Of a stretch of DNA of 64,000 nucleotides, positions 29,901-41,900 are shown one piece after another; within the stretch, counting starts at the first letter, position 1; each line of letters opens with the position of its first letter. Position numbers and translations under genes: made by a program. The notes under the pieces are model-generated. The model saw only the letters and a program-made list of their open reading frames with translations. It was not told where the DNA came from and did not search any database. The DNA is taken from positions 62,001-126,000 of the forward strand of contig JADLSH010000149.1 of assembly GCA_016169945.1 (NCBI GenBank), in the 5' to 3' direction. Source of the DNA: Trachythela sp. YZ-2020 (Eukaryota > Cnidaria > Anthozoa > Malacalcyonacea > Clavulariidae).

Positions 29901-32900
29901 ATTGAATCAATTTAGGGACCGGTCATTATTTATGGCTGGGGTGGGGGCCGAAGAGAAAATGGTGGGGTAACTAAAAAATTAGGCAGGTCTGGGGTGGGGT
30001 AAAATAAAAATATGTATCCATCGCACAAAACTGTTAAAATGCTGACCGAGTGCTTAGTGCAATAAACTGAATGTTTAATTTAATAACGGAAAATCGAATT
30101 TTTAATATTGGTTGTTATGAAAAGGTTGATGATTTGGTGGGGTAATTTATTTTTTAACCTTCTATAAAATATGGGGTAAAAAAAATTTTGGTACAAAAAA
30201 GGTGGGGTGGGAAAAATTTTTGGCTTTAAAACATTTTCTCTTCAGCCCCCACCCCTGCCATAAATAATGACCGGTCCCTTAGTAGTATCAATTTGCTTCA
30301 ACTTAAATCACAAATATATATACATGCAGTTCATTGGATGGTAGAAGTGGTAGTATCTTTTAAAATATTAAAACGTGCATGTAACGTGGCTGTCAGCTGC
30401 AAAAGAGAAATACCAAACTTGACATTCTCTATGTCGATTTGGATTCAAAATGTATTTTAACAAACCTTCTAAAACATTATCGGAGTCCGATGTAAGGTAG
30501 ACAACATCGTCTTTCTTGAAGACATCTAAGTATCCTTCATTTTTAATGTGAATCTATGAAAGTGAATAAGTGTAGAGTGAGCGAAAACTAATGGCGGGAT
30601 TACTAAACATGAATAATCGGGAGAAAAACTACAATCGGGAAACGTATAAAACTAAACCGAGCGAAAGCTAAAGGCCGGAAAATAAACAAAAGTGAACTAA
30701 AATCTTAAGGCCGCCACGAGAGTTATCCGAGAATGTGAATTGGGTGGCAACGAGTTTAAACATGCGTACCGTAATCTCTCTAATAAGCCCCCGGTGGCTT
30801 ATTTTTTCAGGCTCCTTTTGGAGGGGGTCTTATTAGGGAGGGGGGGGGCTTATTTGAGACGGGAGGAATATTTATTTTTCCGTAAAATGATATGATAATT
30901 TGTTCAAGCACGACACAAGTGTAAAGAAAATCAAAAAATCTTATCAAAACACGTGTGTTTTTGTGTGAATGAGGGGCTTATTAGAGGGGGCTTAATAAAT
31001 TTCTTCATTATATAGATAGATTACAGTAAGACAAAATCTCAAGCCATGCACTGTACTGTAAATCCAACAATGTGTATGTTCAAACATGTAAACTAGATAA
31101 ACTAAAACATAGTGTTTTCCTTTCAAACAAACAAAATATGTGCAATGCTTTAGAGAAATTTACCTGTTCTTACTTACATCCCAATTTTTGTATTCTTTGT
31201 AGATTCCCTCGGTAATTGCTTGAATATTACCTCCAAAACTGGTTAAATATAGCTAATACGGGAATAAAGAAAAAAGCTTGTAAAAACCATTCTTGGTGAT
31301 GCACTAGCTGAAATTGACCAATATTCAGACAACTGATATTTTGGGACCGTTAATAGCCGATATCGATACTTTACGTTATGAATATCGGGAACAAAATATG
31401 GTTTTAATGAATAGTAGAAGGTGTTTTGTAGATAGAATATTTGAACGAAAATTTATATACATTTTTAAAGACCTAACCAGTAGCAGTTGCGAAAAATGCA
31501 ACTTTAAGTCCTCTGGCAGGAATCGAACCTGTGGCCCTGCGATTCCGGTGCACCGGCTAGGTCTAAAAGTGTATATAAATTTTCGTTCGAATATTCCATC
31601 TACAAAATACCTTCTACTATTAGTTCTATCGAACGAGATGTCCAAAAAATTCTAATGAATAGACTCGCATATAATTGTTTACCACACATAAGTCGACACT
31701 ATGCCTACAGTACAAGTATTCATCATTGATTGTGATTTCAAAAGTACTGTACAGTGAGCATCTGAGCCAATATCATCTGACCGAAACGAACCGTAAATAC
31801 TGTAATTTATTTTTTTGCTAAAGCAGACATTTAGCCAGACTTTTAGCCAACTTGAAAATTTGCATCACCTATCATTTCAATCTTGAACCACACAATCTGT
31901 CAAAGAGCTTGCACTCAACTGGACCTCAACTATGGTGTATAATTGTGTTGAACTAACCAGTCGGTGTGTAATTTAATAATCAATATTTTAAACAACTTTA
32001 GTTTTCAACTAATTTTACCTGTACAGGCTTGGAGGCTTTCCTATTCACAGCATAGCACGATTTTACTTGCTTTAAAAGCTTTTTAATTGACTAAAAATAG
32101 AAAAGAAAATTAATTGTTTAATTTCTTTTAACGTTAATGAAACCATATCTGCCCATTTCACTAACCCACAAACGCAATGCGCCCTGCTACTAATATCAGA
32201 CAGTATATGGCCTGGTAAAATAAGTGCATTGAGCATCCATTTTTTAGTGTTTTATTGGCCATAATATTTTAAAAGTCTTGTAGTTCTCATTACAACCGAA
32301 CCTTTCCTAACGGCCACATATATATGTTCACATAACACATGAAATTTATCGTTGCCACACAAAAAGTGCAATAGAACCAATTATACACTGTACAAAACAC
32401 ACTCTCGCAAGTAAAGGTGTAAAAGTGTGGAATAATCTTCCCGCAAAACATAAAGAACCTACAATCCAGTGCAAAAATAGGTCTTATGGCTCTTCAAAGC
32501 AATAATTAAAAAGTACTTCTTACATCTAAATGCGTAACGCTCCATCTCAGAAATTGTACAATTAATAATGTAGCTTATTATCATATCATATCTCAGGGAT
32601 GGATTTACTGCGGGGGGGGGGAGTGCAGGGGGGGTATAAACCGCTCCTATGCTTTGGATTTGACAGGGCATTATCAAACAAAAATAAAATATCAAGCCAT
32701 TGATGGGTCCTTTTGACCACCTAGGCAATTCTATTTTTTTGTGGCAGCACACTATTCTTGACGTGCTAAGGTTTCTCCAGAGTTCACCTGCCCCAGTCTT
32801 TTACCCGACCTATATATTGTCGAGATTTGGATTTGGCGTCGGTTAAGATCAGTGAACTATAAGTATACTGGAACGCTAACTCAGGGGGGGAAATTGAAGC

Positions 32901-35900
32901 CGTGCTTTGTAGGTAGTGCTAGTCCCTTTTAACATATTTTTTTCAAAAAATACACTTTTTATATTGCAAAATTTTACCCTTTTAATTTCCTTTTATACTT
33001 TCACTATTTATCTTTGACTAAACTAGAACAATTAAACTTTTTACTCAAGTACTTACAATGAACAAAGGTCGTTCAGTTTCTGAAATATTACTGGAAAAAA
33101 ACAAAATGGCCTTGATCATAGGAGTTAGCGTTCCAGTTTGCTTATAGTTCACTGGTTAAGATGGATGTTTATCGTAATTCCGGGGGGAAAGGTCGAGCTT
33201 GAAGTCATTTTTGAATTAGGGGGAGTGAACGAGATATTGTAATTGTATGCGCACGCATGCATGTTTCTTTCCATGTGCTCGATCAATATTTTGAAAACTT
33301 TATATATACGGATGCGAAAATATCGAAATTTTTCATAAAATCTTAGGTAAGTATGGCTCTGTTTCTTTCTACTGACATACATCAAGGCGATGAACTATTT
33401 AGTGTTCAATCTAGAGAGAAGCAATGTGCTTTCACCCGCTGATAAATAATCCGCTGATCGATTGGTCAAAACAACATTAAATGTCTTATTGCAAGGAGAC
33501 AAAATGTACTTAAAAGCACTAGATAATGGCTTAATTATCCTAGATCCAGGTGCAGAATTTTTGTCTATAGATCACTTACCAGCAGTTGTCAGTATTTCGT
33601 GTGGTAAGAACATGTTTTCTTACGAGATCTGTGGATCTGTAATATCGCCTGTACAGGCAAAAACAGCTGCATTATCTGTGATGGCGACAAATAGTGATCT
33701 ACCTTTTTTTTAGAGTCGGCTGAGGCACTAAAAGGCATTGATTTGCCCGTTGAGGCACAGAATAACATTGATCTGCCTATTGTGGCGGAAAGTAACATTG
33801 ATCTGCCCATTGTGGCAGAGCCCGTTGAGGCACAAAATAATATTGATCTGCCCATTGAGGCACAAAATAACAATCTACCCAATGTGGTAGAACCGGTTGA
33901 GGCAGAAAATGAAAACCAAATTTGGTTATTCCCTAATATTTTTTTTGGGTTTTGGAATTCTTACTGAGCTTAATGTTAGTCATTACACTGACTGGTACCA
34001 TCTGAACAGCTGGATTACACAGAAATGTATATTTACTTGATACTTGATGGTTGTTTAAAAATAATATGGATATATTACATCATCTCTTATGTGGTGCCAT
34101 CTGCTATACGAAGAATTATGTATTTCCAACATGTCATGTGGGTGTGGATCCTGTGTAATGTGTTTCAAAGTTGTTTTGGAGAGAGACACCATTATGTTGG
34201 TTTGCTGTATAATCTTGTATTTCGACAATTCACTGGGCAGTACAGATGAACACTGATGGAACCAAATGTTGATTAAATACATGTATGAAACATCTACAGA
34301 TGGGAACAAAGAGTCAAAGACTGGTCTGACAGACTGTGCATGGCAAATGTATTATCAATATCTTATGAACACCGACAACCAGCTAATTGCACCACAAAAA
34401 TATTAAAAGACACTGCCTCTATGATTTCAAATTAGTTATTCAAGATGCCATTGACAACTTTGAAATAAACAATGACTTCTATTAACATTTGATGTTCCAT
34501 TAACAATAGCACACTCAGATATCTTGCTTAATACTGTACAGTATATACCATTTACAATAGTATAGTGTGTCCTACTGTTGTAGTCACAGTGTTGTAATCT
34601 CAACATTTTGACAACAAAATAAATCAATACATACAGTGTATCATTAGCAATTTCAATAAATTCAATATTTAATACTAATATTATGTTCTGGAATTTTCTA
34701 TGCACTTTGTGCGTCAAGGCAGCATTTTCCTTGCGATAGTAACTCCTAGTATTTGTAATATTTTGGGCGAATTAATAAATAACCTAGCTAGTGTTGTAGT
34801 ACTCGAGTCCAGACTTGAGTGTATGACTCGGACTTGAATACACCAGACTCGGACTTGAATACACCAGACTGGGACTTGAATACACCAGACTTGGACTCGA
34901 TATCAAAGGACTCGGACTCGGACTTGACTCGTCTGGACTTGGATATTTAGTCAAGTCCTTTACGAGTCCACCAATTCAATTTCCTCGTGTTGCTTCGTTA
35001 GAATCAGGGTCTGCATTGGCACTAAAACAATATCAATTGCTCTGTCAATACCCGTTTCAAGCTTATTTTCCAACACTTTTTTGTGGGGAAAACAATATAT
35101 GGAGATACTGTACTACGTGATTTGTTAGCGACAAAATTCGATGCGACAGGTCAGGGCCTACTGTATTCCAATAGTGCACATTTCAGAGAATGGGTGCATG
35201 TGCCCCTTGACGAATTTTACTGCACACTTTCACATTCAATACTGCACATTTTCCAATTGATACTGCACACTAAAATAGGTCCTGCGTCACATAATAACTT
35301 AATGAAATATAATAGAATGCAGCTATATTCACAGTCTCATATAAGTACCATTAAACTGTTAAGAATATGTAGATCTATTTAAACTGATGATGTATGCCCG
35401 CGCCATGCTCTTTGCACTTGGATTGTGGGTGTGGGCTGTGACAACCTTGATGAAACAGCTGCATTTGCTATTGGAAATAGATAAAAAGACTTCTACCTGT
35501 ATATAATTATTTATGTGTTACAAAACATCGTACCCAGGCTTTCTCTTCTGACGCTTGCCTGGGTACGAGGTTGTGTATATATTACACTGTAAACCGTGCC
35601 CGAAAACAAAACTTATCTATATAATTCATAATTTCAAGTATTTTCATTTATTTTATTGAGAGACATGCACAGTAGTGTAGGTCCTATCGTTTTGCACTGT
35701 AGGTTTTAAAGTTGAAATTGAATGTCATGTAACTTTGATAACATGACTTTTGTTGTAGATTAGCTCTATAATCAATATTCGAGCATTGTCATTTCTTTTT
35801 TATATGCCATTGGGATTTTTAATATGATTTAATACTTCAACATTTTGGACTTGGACTCGGACTTGGACTCGAAATATTTAAGACTCGGAAATGCTGAACT

Positions 35901-38900
35901 TGAAATTTTGCTAAAAGACTTAGATATGACTTGGACTCGGACTCTAAGTTGTGGACTTACATTGTCCCTAACGTGGACAGCCTCCCATGTCCCGATAATA
36001 TTGCACTCTATTGTGTGATGAAGTGATGATAGTGTTGTGTGTGTGCAATTAACCATGAACTGAATAAAAGCATGTCAATTAGGATATAAAAACGTAGGCG
36101 TAGACGTTAACTTGCTTGTAAAAGGAGTCTTTTTTTAGAAACGTTTTTTATTTCTTGAGTACTGGATTTTTTGGTTTCACACGAACTTGGTTGCGTAACA
36201 TTTTGACGACCCCGCCAGGATTCAAAGCCCCAGAATCAAGATGAACACTCGAGCTAGGAGAAGAGATTTAGCAGACGAGACAGACTAGATACGGATGAGC
36301 AGCGACAGTCTGGCAGCGTTTTAGACGAGCTAATTGAACACCAATTGCGAACGATTAGCGATCAAAACAACCTACATATACAGCAAACAGAAAGATTCAA
36401 CCAAATAATCAGTCAATACGAAGAAAGAATCGCGAAAATCGAAGATAAACAAGGGCAATTCGTCACCATGGTTAAAAATTTAAACGGCGGAGACAATTGA
36501 AAGCCGGGGTAAAGTTTGGGATTCAAGCGAAGATAAAGTCCAGGCTGTACAAGAGTCGTGTACAAGAGCTACTCACGAAATAATTAAAGTTGGCTGACTC
36601 AAGAGTCGGAGAGTACGTACGTGCAGCGGTTGGACTATCAAACCCAAGAACTCTCCGCGAAAGTTGAAAACTTGGGGGTGGAAACGGCGAGTTTGAAAGC
36701 GTCTATGATTATACGACCTGAAGATAGGACAAGCCGGCAGACCGTGACAGAACCAAGAATTTCAACCCCTACGCCAATACATAGAAGTGGTGAAATTTGG
36801 ACGCGAGACCCGTTAGCGCCGAGCGTATCTGCCATAAATACCGGTTCAACAACGAGAGATGGCAACCTAATACGTAAACCGAACATGTATGATGGCCAAA
36901 CATCGTGAGAGGCTTTAATACTACGCCCAATTTTGTATAATAGCTGAGATGGATGGCTGGGACGAAGCAGAAAAGGCGGCGTTTATAGAAACCAGTCTCA
37001 AAGGAATGGCATTAGAAGTTTTGGCGAATTTGTCCAACGATCGCAGACAAAACGTCCGAGCTTTAGTTGCCGCTTTGGCTAGTCGATTTGGAAAATGCTC
37101 CAGAATTTGTGGTAAAAACTGCCTCTGTGGGAGAAACCTTGCTTGTGGATGCTAATGTGGAAGAACGGGGTGTAAATGTGTAGTGGACACTGGATCAAAC
37201 ATTACGATCGCTCGTCCAGACATTGTTGAGTTGTTAACACCTGCGAAGATTATGCCAACGAAAACGGTATTACGGACAGTTACTGGAGAGACTGCGCCTG
37301 TGCGAGGACGTGGTAAGTTGGGAAGAAACAAAAACACTGTGAGCACAGTGGGACAGTCTTCGGTTAGTGAACGGTATACTGTATCAAGTTTGGGAAGATT
37401 CCATCGGTAATAACGAGATTTTACAAACTGTTGTGCCCAAGACGCTAAGACGCGATTCCTAAAACAAGAGGATATTTTGGTATCAATAAGATAATTGGAA
37501 AGATAAAAGAGAGATTCTATTGGCCAAAATTACGAGATGATGTTAAAAAATGTGCGGCAAGGAAAGGTCCATCAAAGAAGATAAAAGCACCATTAGCTAA
37601 GTACGTGGTTGGATCGCCAATGGAACGAGTGGCTATAGACGTGTTGGGACAATTACCAGTTTCAGAGAACGGTAACAAGTATATCCTGATTGCTATGGAT
37701 TACGTGCCCACTTCCGAACCAGGAGGCAGAAACAGTAGCGAAAGTGTTGGTGAATCAGTTCGTTTCACGTTTTGGGATTGCTTGGAATAAAGAAAACGAG
37801 AACTACACCTACGCACCGCACCCCCAGTCCGACGGAATGGTAGAACGTTATAATAGAACATTAGAACATCAGTTGGCAATTTTTGTCAATGAAAACCAGA
37901 AAGATTGGGACCATCATATACCCCTGTTGCTAATGGCATATAATTTAATTTATTTTATATCGCACAACTACCCACGAATCGACAGAACTTACACCAGCAA
38001 AGTTGATGATAGGACAAGAATTGCGTGTTCCGTTGGATTTGGTGATAGGATCTCCTCCGGAGAAAAAGCTGCATTCAAAATTATCGTACGTAGAAAATTT
38101 GGAACAAAGCATCGATGTCGCAGATAACTTTGCAAGGAAACGTTTGAGAATCACAACTGATCGGATGAAAACAAGATACAATATTGACGCAACGGCAGCA
38201 AGATTGAGTGTTGTCCAAGCCTTGGGTTGGCCCTTATGTAATCGTAAAGCGAATTAATGATCTGATATACAAAATTCGACTTTCAGATCGCAGTAAACCA
38301 ATGGTGGTTCATCGTAACTGGTTAAGAGAGTACGTTGGTGAAAACACACCTCGAGTGTTGTCAAGAGAAGACAGAGTCGAAGCCAGGCACGAAGAAACAC
38401 ATCCGATACCACCGAGACGAAGTACCAGAGAACGAAGAGCGCCAGTTCGACTGGATTTATAGAGAATATGAAGTATGGGGCGTGGTTATGGATCTATTTA
38501 TGTAACTATATATGACTGTGTGTGTGCGAAAGGTAAACCCAGAACGGGTTTGTACTCAAGGAGGGGAGTGTGTTGTTTGTGTGCAGTTAACCATGAACTG
38601 AACAAAAGCATGCAAATTAGGATATAAAAACGTAGGCGTAGCTATGCTAGGCGTAAAAATAGTTAACTTGTTTGTAAAATAGTTAACTTGTTTGTAAAGG
38701 AGTCTTTTTAGTAAAGATTTTTTATTTCTTGAGTACTGATTTTTTTGATTTCACACAAACTTGGGTATGTAACAATAGTTTGTTCATGTTTTCAGTTACA
38801 CAAACACTTTGAAAATTGATTCGTATAAAAATGATACGTGCGATGTAGTTGTTCGCTTCTCATAAAAAGTATCTTGATACAATATGATAAGAAATTTGCA

Positions 38901-41900
38901 ATGAACACTTAAAACTGTCAGTGAAATCTTAAAAGTGATGTCATGATCATGGTGAGCTACTGTATATAAAACAGATACCTCTCTAATATGGACATTTCTC
39001 TATATAAATACATTTTGCTCTGTCCCTTCAATGTCCGTACTCGATAGGTTTGACTGTAGAAGGCAGTCTAGCTTACAGTTTCATCCATGAATGCTTCAAA
39101 TGACATGTCAATGACAATCTTCACTGGCAAAGCTTCATCACAGTCCATTTTCTTTATTCCTTTCCTCCTTGAAGCTAGAGAGTTTGGACATACATGTTAC
39201 CAAATAAACGTAGAAGCATTCTGTACCATATGCATGTAGGTACTGTATATCTTAAGGAATGAGTTTACGGATTACAAACTTTCCGTGATTTATGGAACTT
39301 TTGGGGGTAGATTTGATGATACACAATCAAGCACGGTTTTGTATTGGTCACATGTTGCAATTATTTTCACAAACAAACCATCTCGCGAGTAAACAATTGT
39401 ATAAAGAGCGAAAATAGCTTTCTAAACAAATATGTGAACGATATTCTGAAGTCTTTATTTGTCGGAGCATGTTGACAAATTAGATAACTCACTGGACACT
39501 GAACGTTAAAATTTAGTCTTCTTCTTAGCCTTCAAATATATTTTTCAAATTGTGAAATAGGCTTATATTACAATGGAAGGTGTTAGTAGATGGAATACTC
39601 GAAAGGAAATTTATATACACTTTTTAGACCTAGGCAGGGGCCCAGGAGCAGTTGAAAAATCCTTATATTATAATGACCTCCATATTTGGTTTAGACGAAA
39701 CATGTTTTGTTGGATTTCTATAAGACGTGTCATACAGTAAGTCTTCGTGACTTCGAAAATTCGCGTTTTTTCTCAGTAATTGTCATTTAATACAGAAACT
39801 ACACGCGTACACACGCGCAGTTGTTACAAAACTTTTGAGCCCCACTGTATAATTGTAGTTTTCATTTAATTTAATGTGGAATAAATTAATTTCATTTGAA
39901 AATTTCCTCTAATGTGTCATAAAAAATTGAATTGCAAGAATTTCACTCTGAAAGAACAGGAAATAGGAACGTCTTAGCAATGTAGGATTCATGATCAATA
40001 GCAAGATTTGTTGAAACGGGCAGATAACCCAATGCCCCCTGCTGGATTCATAACACTGGATCAACCCTTGCTAAAGAAGGGGGTCACTACAGGGGTGTGC
40101 GGGTGTGCAGGTGTGCAAAATATATTAAATTTCAAGTGAAATACTGTAGATGTGTGAAACAATCTCTTGGTTAACACAATTTAAGCAGATAGGGTACCCT
40201 TAGCACTTTACAAGGTGAGCAATTTTATTTGACTTATTATCCTGACACTGTAACTTACACCTTGGCTTAGGCCCTGGTAGTCCTTCTTCTTTTGCCCTTT
40301 TTATTCTCTCCTTTCTTTCCAACCTTAAATTCATCAAAAAAAATAAAGCACTCATGAATTCCATATCCAGGACCATTCTTCTTACAAGCTTACGAGGACA
40401 GCCACAGAGGAAACCTAATCTAATTATTTTCTTATCTCAGCCACAGATTAGGCAATGGTACCTTGCAAGTGCAACTTGCAAGTTCGATCAAACACAATTT
40501 CAATTGGATGAGTCATACAGTCATATTTCATAAGTACATTGATACATAATTACACACAATCATACAGTCACATTGTTAACTTCAGGGAAGTGTGTCTTAA
40601 ACCCAAACATCCTGGGCTCCATCCTCCCAGGGAAACTGGGGCCAGGATTGCTGCACCTACCCTAAAATGACTTCCACCTCCCTCAGCGCTTACACATAAA
40701 TCTGGCCTTGAGATGCAGTACAGTCTGTTCACGTGTGTTGGCTTTATTTACATTTTGGTATCCAAATACTGAACTTTCTAAACAAAGTGGTGACAACTGT
40801 ATATATTTTGTGCTTCTAGAGTAAAATATATGATCAAATTCGCACAAACAGGCTTTGTAAGAACATAGAACCTATACTGTAATTAAACTGTTTGTATTAC
40901 AAGCCGGAGACTCCAGTGTATGCATGCATAGAACAGACTGTACCTCATTTTTAAGCTATATTATTCAATTGCATAAATTATTGCATCATGTTGCATCATT
41001 TTCTTGTATATGAGTATAAAAATTTTGGGATAATTCTTATGCCAAGTTAGACTATATTCATATTCATATATTATTCAGCTCACTCCCCGTTGGGGCTTTT
41101 CAGTAACCGATTACATCAAGTATCTTGCTTACCTATATTATGTAGTCTATGTATGTAGCCTACATTAGCTATTTTTACAACAATTGTGATATTACTTTCC
41201 TAATCTGTATATCCTAACCCACCCAGTCAACTTTCCTTGTGGGAGGAAACTGGAGTGCCCGGAGAAAACCGACGACTTTTGGCAGAGCGTTGACACGAGT
41301 GTGATGAGCATAGTCCTCAGCGAGAATCTAACTCAAGACTCAGAGGTGAAAGGCGCTTGTCCTGACGACTGCGCCATCTCATCATGGTCTGACTGGAAAG
41401 TTTGGAAATTGCACACTCGAGATTTTGACACAAAGTACTTACACAACTGAAGTATACAATCCTCCATAGGTTAGTGCTGCATAGAACTGCTTTGTTCTTT
41501 AAAAAATCCCCTCTATTTTTGTCCTACTGTAGGATAGTATAATTCATGAACTAAAGTTGTCTTCAATAAATAAAATAAAACAGGATTCAATAAAGAACGA
41601 GGCAGTTTTATACAGCACCATTGTGGGGTCGTATACTTCGATTGACCCTTATGAGAATAAAATTTCCCAGCTTTCTTTATCTCTAATTTATTATGGTTTA
41701 AATATATAAGATAGTTCCAGTAAGCTTTGGGTAGTGATGGGCGATTACCGATTACTAGGCATCGATACCACCCGATACCAGGCCCAAACCGGAAGTAGTC
41801 GATACTGCACGGTATCGAAAAAGTGTTTCGATTACTTTTAAAATTAGACATTTATTATAATCCTGCAGTTTTCATGGTTATTTCCAATAAAATTTACGTA

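Larger units (their letters stand above)
36033..38774 (+). mobile_element. Ty3/gypsy LTR retrotransposon relic lacking reverse transcriptase
   Basis: The LTRs (36033-36200 and 38571-38774) start TGTTGT and end TAACA, and are flanked by the 4-bp repeat ATAG (36029-36032, 38775-38778). A polypurine tract AAGGAGGGGAG precedes the 3' LTR. In order: gag-like segment (36949-37155), aspartic protease (VVDTGSNITIARPDIVELL, about 37175-37310), then directly the zinc-binding/linker and start of integrase (KIKERFYWPKLRDDV; MERVAIDVLGQLP). The integrase end follows (APHPQSDGMVERYNRTLEHQ, then the C-terminal region to 38462). Reverse transcriptase and RNase H are absent, and the second integrase aspartate is deleted. 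It sits in TRMT10A intron 3. Confidence 0.9.
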
